Below are positions 45,902-55,195 of a stretch of 64,000 nt of DNA, piece by piece (the stretch's first letter is position 1; every line of letters starts with the position of its first letter). A program made the position numbers and the translations under genes. The stretch is from Thiohalocapsa sp. (GTDB lineage Bacteria; Pseudomonadota; Gammaproteobacteria; Chromatiales; Chromatiaceae): the NCBI GenBank assembly GCA_021736785.1, contig JAIPFF010000010.1, forward strand, positions 48,775 through 112,774, in the 5' to 3' direction. The notes under the pieces were generated by a model. That model saw only the letters and a program-made list of their open reading frames with translations, had not been told where the DNA came from and searched no databases.

Positions 45902-46762
45902 TGCGATTTTCTCCCTGTCCTTACTCTGCTGTGCGATGTTGCCCGCCGTCCGAGCAACGCTGTTTTTCAAAGCCCTGTTGTTCAACGCTCTATTGCTCAA
46001 GGCCTTTGCCGAGGGCTCCGCCGGCCGGACGACTACCCGGCGAACGCCAGGTTTGCGCTCTGCCGCCGTTGCTGCGCCGCTTCGGACGGCGAGCCGGGCG
46101 TGATGGCGACACAGCCGACGTTCCGGAGTGTGTCGAATACCGGGAACACCCGGTTAGCGACGACTCGGCGACGGCGACGCATAACCGTATCGGCGCCGCA
46201 CGGCACTGGATGCCGAAGAGCCTCGGGCAAGCATCATCGTGCCTGCCGCGTTCCGTGTGCTTTCTGCTTCCCGACGCCGACGCTTGCCTGCATCGCTGTC
46301 GCGGCCTCGGCCCAGGGCACTTTCGTTCCTTACTGAATGCCGCGGGTGCATAGGCACCCCGGTCAAGGCCTCTTGGCGGCCCACGGCGTGCGACGACGAC
46401 GAAATTGTTCGTGCAGAGCGCACCCGCCATCGCGTCCGAGAACCTGATTCTCGAGGCCAGGAGGCTCGTTCAGTCAGGGCCTTAGGGCCACGGCGCGTGA
46501 TGTGTCCAAGAGTTTGTCGGTCGCCGGATGAGCCCGCCATCAGGGAATGCCTGATCCGTGCGCTGCGTCGACAGTGAGAGACTTTTGCCTACACCACGCA
46601 CGGCACTGAAGACGCGTTAACTAAACATTAGTCCAAACACAGACAACCAGACAGACACTCTACGTGTCTGCCGTGCGACGCTTTCTCGATCCCGGCGGCG
46701 CCGGCATCCGACCTTCGTCGCGCGTTGGCCGAACAATCAGACACGGGGTAAAGGAGTCAGCT
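45902..46762. other. Divergent intergenic region of the signalling block (861 bp)
   Basis: No credible gene is seen on either strand; the frames are Arg-rich. It separates the LuxR regulator (minus) from the STAS gene (plus) and must carry both promoters. A 7-bp inverted repeat with a 5-base spacer (CAGACAC-TCTAC-GTGTCTG, about 46651-46669) lies about 95 bp before the STAS start, in an AT-richer stretch. It is a candidate operator. Confidence 0.5.
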
Positions 46763-47221
46763 ATGGAATACATGAAACTCGTGCACACAGAATCCGGGTG
46801 GTCCAAAGGACAGCGCGGCGCGAGCCTGCCGACTCGAGGACAGCGCGGCGCCAGCCTGCCAACTCGGTCCCCTAATCGGATCGACGCTGACGATGTATGG
46901 GTTCACGTTGGCTGGAAAACCGTGCTCGTCGGATTGCGCTCACCGGTAGACCGAAGCTTCCCGGACGCGATCGCCCGCGCCGTCGGTGATGCGGGCAGCC
47001 CGACCATCGAGCGGATTGTCGTGGATATGCGGGAGGTTTCGAGTTTGTCCGATTCGGTCATGGCGCTGCTGTTGATCCTGCACGCCAAAGCGGGCACCGC
47101 CCGCGACCAGATCTATCTGATCAACGCCGCGGCCGAGGTACTGCAGCGTCTTCGCGACAACGGAGTCAGCTCGCTCTTCCATCTCGACGACGCGCGCCGC
47201 TGCGTGAGGGCCGACGCTTGA
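46763..47221 (+). CDS. STAS-domain protein with duplicated N-terminal decapeptide
   Basis: The 152-aa product starts at ATG 46763 with AAGGAG 7 bp upstream. After about 15 residues a ten-residue segment (GQRGASLPTR) occurs twice in tandem, encoded by a 30-bp direct repeat. The C-terminal 100 residues are STAS-like: RIVVDMREVSSLSDSVMALLLILH (the conserved Ser loop of anti-sigma-factor antagonists), then IYLINAAAEVLQRL and a Leu/Asp end. Such domains bind anti-sigma kinases or other partners and may be phosphorylated on Ser. The stop overlaps the TTG start of the diguanylate cyclase, implying coupled translation. Confidence 0.8.
   Translation: MEYMKLVHTESGWSKGQRGASLPTRGQRGASLPTRSPNRIDADDVWVHVGWKTVLVGLRSPVDRSFPDAIARAVGDAGSPTIERIVVDMREVSSLSDSVMALLLILHAKAGTARDQIYLINAAAEVLQRLRDNGVSSLFHLDDARRCVRADA
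46808..46867 (+). repeat. 30-bp in-frame direct repeat inside the STAS gene
   Basis: Two adjacent 30-bp units (46808-46837 and 46838-46867) differ at three positions and encode the same ten residues. Confidence 0.9.
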
Positions 47222-48180
47222 GACACCACCGACAGGAACGGCCCGATGCCGCGGCGAGCGGGCCCATCGCGTCGCCCGCGGGCATCGGCTGGGGTGAGCT
47301 CGGCGAGGCCGTGCAGTTGCTCGACCTTGGCCGCGACGCGCTGCTTTGCTTAGATGAGCAGGGGCGCGTCGTGCTGTCCAACCGGGGCGCCGAGCGCATT
47401 TTCGGTCTCGGACGGTCGGATATGCGCGGACGCCGATGGGATAGTCTGGTGACCGAAGCCGTGCCCGACGCGCTGAGTCGCGCCTTGGAGGCGCTCGATG
47501 CGGACAGCGGGCTGCGAACCGTTTCGCTCGACGCGCTCGGACTGCACGGGCGGCGCTGGGACGGTACCGAGTTCCCGCTCGAGGGCAGTGTCTCGACGTT
47601 GCAGCTAGGCGGGTTGCGCGGTCACGCGCTGCTACTTCGCGATATCAGCGCACGCATCGACGCCGAGACCCGGCTGCGCTTCCTCGCCCATCACGACACA
47701 TTGACCGGCCTGCCCAATCGGGCACTGCTGATGGACCGCCTCGACAGCGCCGTCAAGCGCCACCGTCGCCAGAATGAATCGTTCGCACTGGTGTTCATCG
47801 ACTTGGACGGGCTCAAGGCCATCAACGATACGCAGGGTCACTTGGCCGGCGACAGCGCGCTGCGCGGCGTCGCCGACAGGCTTCGGCAGGTGCTGCGCGC
47901 CAGCGATACCGCGGCCCGCATGAGCGGCGACGAATTCGTCGCGATCCTCGAGCATATCGGAGATGCCGCCGCCGCCCGGCAGGCCGTAGAGCGCATCGGC
48001 GCGTACTTGGAGCACGCGCCCGTTGTCTTCGACGGCACGCCATTGGATCTTCGGGTCAGCCTCGGACTGGCGCTGTTCCCCACCGACGGTGGCGAGCCGC
48101 TCACGCTGTTGCGTCACGCCGACGAGGCCATGTACCGGACCAAACGCGCCCGGAAGGCCTGCAAAGAGCGGCCCGCGTGA
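47218..48180 (+). CDS. PAS-GGDEF diguanylate cyclase
   Basis: This 320-aa protein starts at TTG overlapping the STAS stop (TTGA). An N-terminal PAS (about 30-150; LCLDEQGRVVLSNRGAERIFGLG) precedes a GGDEF domain (about 160-315). The latter has HDTLTGLPNRALLMDRL, LVFIDLDGLKAINDTQGHLAGD, the signature RMSGDEFVAIL and ALFPTDGGEPLTLLRHADEAMY. The signature reads SGDEF instead of GGDEF, a variant found in active cyclases. It makes c-di-GMP from two GTP. No RxxD inhibitory site is evident five residues before the motif. It probably acts with the STAS protein as partner. Confidence 0.88.
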   Translation: MRHHRQERPDAAASGPIASPAGIGWGELGEAVQLLDLGRDALLCLDEQGRVVLSNRGAERIFGLGRSDMRGRRWDSLVTEAVPDALSRALEALDADSGLRTVSLDALGLHGRRWDGTEFPLEGSVSTLQLGGLRGHALLLRDISARIDAETRLRFLAHHDTLTGLPNRALLMDRLDSAVKRHRRQNESFALVFIDLDGLKAINDTQGHLAGDSALRGVADRLRQVLRASDTAARMSGDEFVAILEHIGDAAAARQAVERIGAYLEHAPVVFDGTPLDLRVSLGLALFPTDGGEPLTLLRHADEAMYRTKRARKACKERPA

Positions 48181-48249
48181 CCGCCGCCGCGCTCGGCCCG
48201 CGCTAGCGGTGCCGCCGGACGTCATCTGGCGGCACCGCCGGAGATCATT

Positions 48250-48798
48250 ATGATCACCTCTGCGCAGTCGGTCACAGCGCCCGACTCGATCGACGACCAA
48301 GAAACGTTCCGACGCGCACTGTTGCGGCTGCCGGCGGACCAACAGCGGCGCATCGCCGCTCGCTTCATCGGCAACGTGCTCGAGCTTGCCCATGAGCCGG
48401 AGCTCAATGCAATGCAAGCCGCGTTGAGTCGTGCCGAGACGCAGGAACGGGAGATCGACGAAATTCGACGCATTATCGGGGAAATCCATGCGCGGAGTCA
48501 CCCCGATAGAATGCCGGGCGCCGTCGACTACCGCCGTCATGCCGCTTATCTCGTCTTGGAGGCATTGATGCTCTGTGCCGGGCGAGGTCCCGATGACCGG
48601 CGCCGGATGCGCTGCGCGGAACAGGTCGCCGCCTATTGCCGGCTGGCCCGGCTCTGCGCGGGACTGGCGGCGGACCGCGCGGGGTCATGCCGCGGCACCC
48701 TCGAGCGACGTCTGCAGCAGGAAATCAAGGCACAATTCAGGATGCTGTCGAGATTTCTCGCCGAGAAGGAGTCCGGCGCTCGTTCCGGTAACGCCTGA
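48250..48798 (+). CDS. Hypothetical all-helical protein of the signalling block
   Basis: This 182-aa protein is nearly all helix, with long Arg/Glu/Leu/Ala amphipathic stretches (LPADQQRRIAARFIGNVLELA) and no membrane segment or recognised family. The ATG at 48250 is 69 bp after the cyclase stop. It lies between a c-di-GMP cyclase and a CheB-CheR kinase, so it may be an adaptor of that system; this is inference only. Confidence 0.65.
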   Translation: MITSAQSVTAPDSIDDQETFRRALLRLPADQQRRIAARFIGNVLELAHEPELNAMQAALSRAETQEREIDEIRRIIGEIHARSHPDRMPGAVDYRRHAAYLVLEALMLCAGRGPDDRRRMRCAEQVAAYCRLARLCAGLAADRAGSCRGTLERRLQQEIKAQFRMLSRFLAEKESGARSGNA

Positions 48799-49152
48799 AA
48801 CGCGCGCGTTCATCCGGGCGGCGCGAGCGGTGCAGCATGTCCGGGCAGCACGCTGGGGCAGCGTCCCGGCGAGTCCGCTCCTACGTACACGCCAATTTGT
48901 AGCCACTTTCGCACACGAATCGAAAAAACATAGCACCATAAGCGGCTTTGGCTCTTCAGTCGCTCCGGTTATGGCACCTTGTGGATGCTTGGGTGCGCGT
49001 GCTTAAATCAAGGATCTCTGCAGTGCAATTCGGCACCGGGCCGTCGCCTGTTGATCACCTCCCCATCCCATGCGTTATACACTAAAGGTGTCAACCAACA
49101 GCATCGGCTAACCCCAGATCGCCGGGGCCGACAACATGGAAAGAGCGCTGAA

Positions 49153-52100
49153 TTGGCAGCAAAGAACACGGATAAATCGAAGCATGATGCCGGCCTCGAG
49201 GGCGGCGCCGAGGCTCGCCGAGGCCACCGGCCCGACGAGGCCATTCCGGATCCGGAGGGCGAGTCCGGCGAGAGCGCAGAGCGAGGCGTCGGTATCGTCG
49301 GCGTCTGCGCGTCGACCGGTGCACTGAGCGCTTTTACCGAGCTACTCGCCGGACTACCCCCCGAAAGCGGACTGGCTTATGTGCTGGTACCGCAACTGGC
49401 GCAGGAGGAGCATCGGCCGCTCGCGACCTGTCTCGCCGAGCACACGGCGATGCCGATCGTCCCTGTCACGGACGGGGAAGTGCCGCAACCGAATCATGTG
49501 TACGTCGTGCCGCCCGACGGCGTGGCGACCCTCGACGGCAACCGGTTGCGGGTGTCCGCCGGTGACGACGCCGTGACGCCCGGCGCTGCCATCGATCTCT
49601 TTCTGCGCTCGCTGGCGCAAACCCGGCAGCACACCGCGATCGGCGTGCTGCTTTCGGGAACGGGCTCGCACGGCTGCGATGGTCTGCGCGAGATCAAGGA
49701 GCATGGCGGGCTGACCCTGGTGCAGGACCCGGCCACCGCGGAGCACGAGCAGATGCCGCGCAACGCCATCGAGGCCGGCTGCGCCGACCGCGTGCTCGCG
49801 CCCGCCGCGATGGCCGACCTGCTCATCGACTACAGTCGCCATATTGCCGCTCACGGGACTACCGGGAGCGCGGCCCCGACCGACGCGGATCTCGACCAGC
49901 TGTCCGCGATCCTGGCCCAGATCAGGGCGCGCACCAAGTACGATTTCCGCTTCTATCGCACCAACATGCTGCTGCGCCGAGTGCGCCGGCGTATGGGATT
50001 GGTGCGCATCGCCGAGCAATCCGTGTACTTGGAACGCCTGCGCCGTGACCCCGACGAGGTCAACCGGCTGGTTGGCGATATGCTGATCGGCGTCACCGGG
50101 TTCTTTCGTGACGCCGAGGCCTTCGAGGTCCTCGCACAGCGGGTGCTAGACTCGCTGATACGCGACGACCACAGGAGCGGACCGCTCAGGGTGTGGGTTC
50201 CGGGCTGCGCCAGCGGAGAGGAGGCCTACAGCATCGCCATGCTCATGGCGGAAGCGTTCGAGCGGCGGCAACGACAACCGCAGTTGCAGATCTTCGCCAC
50301 CGATATCGGCGAGCGCGCGCTGCACCGAGCCCGCGACGGCCGCTATCCGAAAAGTATCGCCGCGGCTGTCGGCCCCGAGCGGTTGCGCCGGTTTTTCGTG
50401 CAGGCCGGTGCAGACCACTACCGCGTGAGCAAGCAACTGCGTGAATCGGTCGTGTTCGCGCCGCAGAATTTGATCACCGACGCGCCCTTCTCGAAGCTCG
50501 ACCTGATCAGTTGCCGCAACTTGCTGATCTACCTTCAACCGGAAGTCCAGCGCAAGATCATCGCGCTATTTCATTTCGCGCTCCGCCCGGGCGCCTATCT
50601 GCTGCTCGGCCCTTCGGAGAGCATCGGCCAGAAAAGCGACATGTTCGAGACCGTCTCGAAGCGCTGGCGCCTGTATCGACGCAAGGACGAGGCCCATTTT
50701 TCTGCCGATGGCTTTGCTTTACCATCCTTTCCCGTCATTCCCCGGTTAACGTCGCCCCTCACAGCCGTGAAACAGCCGCCCGATCAGGATCTCAGCAGTG
50801 TGGCACAGCGCCTGTTGCTGGAAGAGCACGGCCCGGCGGCCGTGCTGATCAACCGCCGCTACGAAATCCTGTATTTCTTCGGGCCGACATCGAACTATCT
50901 GGAGTTGCCGGCGGGGCGCCCGACACTGGATCTGATGAGCATGGCGCGTCAAGGCCTGCGCACGCGGCTGCGGGGCGCCTGCCATCAAGCACTGAAGAAC
51001 AACAGCGTCGTGCGCGTGACCGACGCGCGGGTGGAGCGCGGCGGCAGCTACGCGCCGGTAGAGATCCACGTGCGGCTGATGCCGCAGCAAAAGGCGGGCG
51101 ACGAACTGCTGCTGGTGAGCTTCGTGGAGCGCGCGACGCCGACACCCGACGACGCCCGTGCCGGCGGGCCCGCGTCCGATCCGCCGGATTCGGCCATCGC
51201 GCATCAGCTCGAGCAAGAGCTCAAGGCCACGCGCGACGACCTGCAAAGCAGCATCGAAGACTTGGAGCTCGCAAACGAGGAGCTGAAGGCATCGAACGAA
51301 GAAGCGATGTCCATGAACGAGGAACTGCAGTCCGCCAACGAGGAACTGGAGACTTCGAAAGAGGAACTGCAGTCGCTGAACGAAGAGCTCAGCACCCTCA
51401 ACAATCAGCTCGAAGAGAAGGTGCAGGAGCTCGAGCAGAGCAACAACGATATCAATAATCTGCTTGCGAGCACGGAGATCGCGACCGTTTTCCTCGATCC
51501 GCAGATGCGTATCAAGCGCTTCACGCCCGGCGCGACACGCCTGCTGAACCTGCGCGCCGGTGATGTCGGCCGCCCGCTGCGCGACCTGTCGCCGAATATC
51601 CGCGACGGCGATCTGCTCGGCGACGCCGAGCACGTGCTGGAACGGCTGGTGCCCCGCGAGAAGGAGATCACCGGCGAGCACGACACACACTATCTGCGGC
51701 GCATCCTGCCCTATCGCACCGAGGACAATCGCATCGAGGGCGTGGTCGTCACCTTCACGGACATCACGGTGAAGACGAGGGCCGAGGCCGCCAACCGTGC
51801 CAGCGAGGCCCGCTATCGGATGCTCTTCGAGCGCTCGCCGATGTGCCTGATGGAGCAGGACTGGTCGGCGGTCAAGCAGTATCTCGCCGGGCCGGCATCC
51901 GCCGCGGGCGAGACACCGGCACAATGGGCCGACGGACATCCCGAGCAAGCGGCGGAAAGCCGCGCGCACATCGCGGTCAAGACAATCAACCGGGCCGCGT
52001 TGGGGTTGCTCGGCGCGGAATCCGTACAAGAGGTCGCCGCGTCCACCATGCGCTTCCTGCCGATGCAGCCGAGCGAATCCTTCAACGCGCTGCTGCGGGA

Positions 52101-53262
52101 TTTGCTGCGGGGGCAGGGCAGCGTGCAGGAGTTCGCCGTCAAGACCGCCGATGGCCGGGACATTCCCGTGCTGATGCACATGGTGCCCGCGGTCGGCTGC
52201 GAGGAGAGCCTGCAGCGCGTACAGGTCGCAGTCATCGACATCAGCGTCCGCAAGACGATGGAACGGCATCTCGCCGAGCGAGAGAATCGGCTATCGGCGA
52301 TCCTGAGCAATGTCGTCGACGGGATCGTCAGCGTCGACCGCAACGGTGTGATCGAAGAATTCAACGCCGCCGCGGAGCGCTTGTTCCTGTGCAGGGCGCA
52401 GGACGCGGCAGACCAGCCGCTGCAGCGTTTTCTGCGACCGGTGTCCACGCATGGCGACGACGACATCATGGCCGTGCTGCTGAAACACCTCGAGCCCGGG
52501 GCAGACAAGAGCTGCCTGTGCGAGGGCCTGCGGCCCGGCGGCGTCACCTTCCCCATCGAAGTCAGCGGCGCCGAGATCGATCATCTGGGTATCTATGTCC
52601 TGCTGATACGCGACGTCAGCGAGCGCCGCGAGCTACAGCGCCAGATCATCGAGACCAGCACCCAGGAGCAGCAACGCATCGGCCGGGAGATCCATGACGG
52701 TCTCGGCCAGGAACTGGCGGCGGCGGCGATGATGGCGTCGGTGCTGACGACGAAATTAGACAAGCGCGCGCAGCCGGAAGCAAGCCAGGCAAGAGAGCTG
52801 GCGGCGCAGATCGACCGCGCGCTGTGCGAGTCGAAGGCCATCGCCAGAGGATTGGCGCCGGTCGGAACCGGTCCCGAAGATCTGCCGGACGCACTGCGCG
52901 AGCTGGCCGAGCAAGCGCAGCGCAGCGGCGATATCGAGTGCGTGTTTAGCAAAGGCGAAGACCTGTGCATCGCCGAGCCCGTGATTGCCTCCAACCTCTA
53001 CCGCATCGCCCAGGAAGCATTGAGCAACGCGATACGGCATGGGAAGCCGTCACGCATCACGGTGGATCTCGCCTGCGAGAACGGCCGTGTGCGCCTGACG
53101 GTCAGGGACAACGGCCGCTGGGTCGAGCGGCGAGACCGCGGCGCGGGCGGACTCGGCCTGCAGATCATGGGTTATCGGGCCGCGCTGCTCGGCGGCACGC
53201 TGAGCGTGAAACCGTTGGACGAAGGCGGCACGCTCATGCAGTGCAACATCCCGCAGCGATAG
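49153..53262 (+). CDS. CheB-CheR-PAS histidine kinase fusion with inactive-looking CheB
   Basis: The protein is 1369 aa from TTG 49153 (GGAAAG about 10 bp upstream); an open frame back to 48979 lacks coding character. Domains in order are: CheB methylesterase (about 45-225); CheR (about 245-500) with VWVPGCASGEEAYSIA, ATDIGERALHRAR and ISCRNLLIY; a strong coiled coil (about 690-770, repeats of EELxSxNEE); three PAS domains; HisKA_3 (RIGREIHDGLGQELAAA); and HATPase (GGLGLQIMGYRAALLGG). In CheB the nucleophile Ser remains (VCASTGA), but the His site reads VPQLAQEE instead of xQHL, and the Asp site reads SGTGSHG instead of SGTGxDG. CheR keeps all motifs. The ATPase G1 box is DNGRW, not DNGxG. 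It resembles the CheR-kinase at 41361 and probably feeds the same LuxR regulator. Confidence 0.9.
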   Translation: MAAKNTDKSKHDAGLEGGAEARRGHRPDEAIPDPEGESGESAERGVGIVGVCASTGALSAFTELLAGLPPESGLAYVLVPQLAQEEHRPLATCLAEHTAMPIVPVTDGEVPQPNHVYVVPPDGVATLDGNRLRVSAGDDAVTPGAAIDLFLRSLAQTRQHTAIGVLLSGTGSHGCDGLREIKEHGGLTLVQDPATAEHEQMPRNAIEAGCADRVLAPAAMADLLIDYSRHIAAHGTTGSAAPTDADLDQLSAILAQIRARTKYDFRFYRTNMLLRRVRRRMGLVRIAEQSVYLERLRRDPDEVNRLVGDMLIGVTGFFRDAEAFEVLAQRVLDSLIRDDHRSGPLRVWVPGCASGEEAYSIAMLMAEAFERRQRQPQLQIFATDIGERALHRARDGRYPKSIAAAVGPERLRRFFVQAGADHYRVSKQLRESVVFAPQNLITDAPFSKLDLISCRNLLIYLQPEVQRKIIALFHFALRPGAYLLLGPSESIGQKSDMFETVSKRWRLYRRKDEAHFSADGFALPSFPVIPRLTSPLTAVKQPPDQDLSSVAQRLLLEEHGPAAVLINRRYEILYFFGPTSNYLELPAGRPTLDLMSMARQGLRTRLRGACHQALKNNSVVRVTDARVERGGSYAPVEIHVRLMPQQKAGDELLLVSFVERATPTPDDARAGGPASDPPDSAIAHQLEQELKATRDDLQSSIEDLELANEELKASNEEAMSMNEELQSANEELETSKEELQSLNEELSTLNNQLEEKVQELEQSNNDINNLLASTEIATVFLDPQMRIKRFTPGATRLLNLRAGDVGRPLRDLSPNIRDGDLLGDAEHVLERLVPREKEITGEHDTHYLRRILPYRTEDNRIEGVVVTFTDITVKTRAEAANRASEARYRMLFERSPMCLMEQDWSAVKQYLAGPASAAGETPAQWADGHPEQAAESRAHIAVKTINRAALGLLGAESVQEVAASTMRFLPMQPSESFNALLRDLLRGQGSVQEFAVKTADGRDIPVLMHMVPAVGCEESLQRVQVAVIDISVRKTMERHLAERENRLSAILSNVVDGIVSVDRNGVIEEFNAAAERLFLCRAQDAADQPLQRFLRPVSTHGDDDIMAVLLKHLEPGADKSCLCEGLRPGGVTFPIEVSGAEIDHLGIYVLLIRDVSERRELQRQIIETSTQEQQRIGREIHDGLGQELAAAAMMASVLTTKLDKRAQPEASQARELAAQIDRALCESKAIARGLAPVGTGPEDLPDALRELAEQAQRSGDIECVFSKGEDLCIAEPVIASNLYRIAQEALSNAIRHGKPSRITVDLACENGRVRLTVRDNGRWVERRDRGAGGLGLQIMGYRAALLGGTLSVKPLDEGGTLMQCNIPQR

Positions 53263-53360
53263 AAAGCGTCGGAGCGGAGCCGGCCCCCGGCGCTTTCGGC
53301 GCGGCAGGTCGCGCGATGATCGGCGCCGACGAGAGCGCCCTGCGCAGCGGCGCCCGAGCT

Positions 53361-53420
53361 CGCCCGGATGCGCCCGGATGCGCCCGGATGCGCCCGGATG
53401 CGCCCGGATGCGCCCGGATG
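53361..53420. repeat. 10-bp tandem repeat, six exact copies
   Basis: Six perfect units of CGCCCGGATG lie between the convergent ends of the CheB-CheR kinase and the dioxygenase gene. No stem-loop typical of terminators is obvious. Confidence 0.95.
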
Positions 53421-53433
53421 CGCCCCGAGTACG

Positions 53434-54108
53434 TCACAGGTCGCTCCACATCCGAACAAGGTTGGCGTAGGAGCGGTCCACGTAGCCGGTATGCTCGGCG
53501 CCGGGCGCCTCCTTCAACAATGCTTCGCGGGCCAGATTCAGCTCGTAGAGCAGTTCCCGCCGTGCCGGATCGCGCACGTAACTCTGGATCCAGGTCAACG
53601 CCACTAGCCGCTCGCCGCGGGTCACCCCGGCAACATGGTGCAGGCTCGACGACGGATAAAGCACGGCGTCGCCGGCCGGCAGCTTGACGCTGCGCTCGCC
53701 GAAGGTGGAGCGGATGACCAGCTCGCCGCCGTCGTAGTCCCCGGGCGGATTCAGAAATACCGTCATCGACACGTCGGAGCGGAAACGCGGACCGGTCGTC
53801 CCCATAATCGGGTCGTCGACATGGTCGCCGTAAGCCATGCCGGGGCGATAGCGGGCAAAGATCGGGTCGGCGACGCGATGCGGCAGCGCCCCGAAACGGA
53901 AGGTCGCGTGATGGCCGAGACTCGCCATCAATATCCGGATCAGCAGTTGCATGCGCTCGGGCTCTTGGCGCATTTCCTCGTTCTGCTTCACCTTGGCGGC
54001 GGCGAAGCCGGCGCTGAGCTTGCCGTCGACGAAATCGGCGCCCTCGAGCACCTGGGATATCTTATCGAGCTGAGCGGAGTTGAGAAGTTGCGGAATCGTC
54101 AGCAGCAT
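53434..54108 (-). CDS. PKHD-type Fe(II)/2-oxoglutarate hydroxylase (PiuC/YbiX family)
   Basis: The 224-aa product starts at MLLTIPQLLNSAQLDKI (54108). It carries the PKHD hydroxylase core: YRPGMAYGDHVDD (Fe-binding His-x-Asp), PGDYDGGELVI, LYPSSSLHHV (distal His) and RLVALTWIQS (2-oxoglutarate Arg region). Members are Fe2+-dependent dioxygenases often linked to siderophore uptake; the substrate is unknown. It is divergent from 54189 with about 80 bp between. A slightly longer frame upstream is not needed. Confidence 0.9.
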   Translation of the reverse strand: MLLTIPQLLNSAQLDKISQVLEGADFVDGKLSAGFAAAKVKQNEEMRQEPERMQLLIRILMASLGHHATFRFGALPHRVADPIFARYRPGMAYGDHVDDPIMGTTGPRFRSDVSMTVFLNPPGDYDGGELVIRSTFGERSVKLPAGDAVLYPSSSLHHVAGVTRGERLVALTWIQSYVRDPARRELLYELNLAREALLKEAPGAEHTGYVDRSYANLVRMWSDL

Positions 54109-54188
54109 GTCGATCTCGGTTTGCGTCGGGGGCTCTGCGTTAGAATGCGGGCGCATCGGCAAAGCCAGCAGTCAACAGGAGGCCGCGG

Positions 54189-54788
54189 ATGATTTTGAAG
54201 GCCATCATCGAAGACCAAGAATACACGTTGAACGTGCCCGACAACGTGATCGAACAGGGCCGCACGTTCTTCGCCCAGTTGGATCGCGACATGGCCGACG
54301 GCTGGCAAATGAGCCGCGATTGGGTGCAAGAGCCGGATCGGGAGCAGCGTTGCCAGATTGTCGCCGACAAATTGCTCAGCGCGCTGGAGAAGGAAAACCC
54401 CAAGGTCGGCATGCTGATGGCCGGCTACATTCTCGATCGGCTGCCCGGCGTGGAGGCCGTGGAGCTCGACATCACCGGCGAGATCCAGAACAACCGCTTC
54501 CGCTTCCGCACGACCGAGGCGGATAGCCCGCCAGCGGCCGTAGCCGTGGCCGCAGAGGCCGATGTGCCGGGCGGCCTGAGCAGAATGGAGGCGATGGCGC
54601 AGGCCGGAAACGACGTCACCAAGGTCTTCAAAGTGGGCAAGGCGTGGCGCTTTTCCGTCTACGATCACGCCTCCGGCACATGGCACGAGTCACCGCTGAT
54701 CGCGGGCCAGCAGGAGGCGGAGCGGCTGCGCCAGTTGGCGTTCAAAGAACGCTACGAGGCCCTGCAGCGCGGCGCCGACGACAGTTGA
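54189..54788 (+). CDS. Conserved hypothetical protein
   Basis: This 199-aa protein has a strong AGGAGG ribosome site 6 bp before the ATG. The N-terminal half (MILKAIIEDQEYTLNVPD, FFAQLDRDMADGWQMSRDWV) is a mixed alpha/beta domain, then an Ala/Pro linker at about 115-130, then a C-terminal part with WRFSVYDHASGTWHES. No enzyme motif or membrane segment is visible and I do not recognise its family. It is followed 17 bp later by another small conserved-looking gene, so they form a unit. Confidence 0.75.
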   Translation: MILKAIIEDQEYTLNVPDNVIEQGRTFFAQLDRDMADGWQMSRDWVQEPDREQRCQIVADKLLSALEKENPKVGMLMAGYILDRLPGVEAVELDITGEIQNNRFRFRTTEADSPPAAVAVAAEADVPGGLSRMEAMAQAGNDVTKVFKVGKAWRFSVYDHASGTWHESPLIAGQQEAERLRQLAFKERYEALQRGADDS

Positions 54789-54805
54789 TTACGGAACCGA
54801 GCACG

Positions 54806-55174
54806 ATGTCGCACGGCGCTCCGACCCCTTTCGACGTCACGGCACCGCTGTCGCTGCGCTGCCGGGGCGGCATGGCAAAGGTGCTCGCTGCCTGCTTTCC
54901 GCACCCGTTCGGCCTGCTTTATCTGGACACCTTCTGGCACCTGAAGCGCCCGGAGGACGCGGCGCACCTGCTCCACGGCGAGCTCCATGGCGAGGGGCCC
55001 TGGCGCATCGGCGACTGTGTGATTGCCGTGCTCGGCTGTCACAACACCGACCCGGACCTCGCCGAGCCGTTCGCGGCTTGGCGCACCTATCTCGAGAGCG
55101 ACGACGCCGCGCACACCTACCCGCCGCCGGAGCAAATCCGCGACATCGCGCGCCGCCTCGGCGCGAGCGTCTGA
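54806..55174 (+). CDS. Hypothetical cytosolic protein
   Basis: The 122-aa product starts at ATG 54806. It contains a hydrophobic stretch AKVLAACFPHPFGLLYLDTFWHL, DCVIAVLGCHNTDPDL and an acidic-aromatic end. The family is unknown. It is in line with the preceding gene (17 bp) and the transporter (21 bp), probably one operon of three. Confidence 0.65.
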   Translation: MSHGAPTPFDVTAPLSLRCRGGMAKVLAACFPHPFGLLYLDTFWHLKRPEDAAHLLHGELHGEGPWRIGDCVIAVLGCHNTDPDLAEPFAAWRTYLESDDAAHTYPPPEQIRDIARRLGASV

Positions 55175-55195
55175 GCCCGATACCGCACAACGGCG

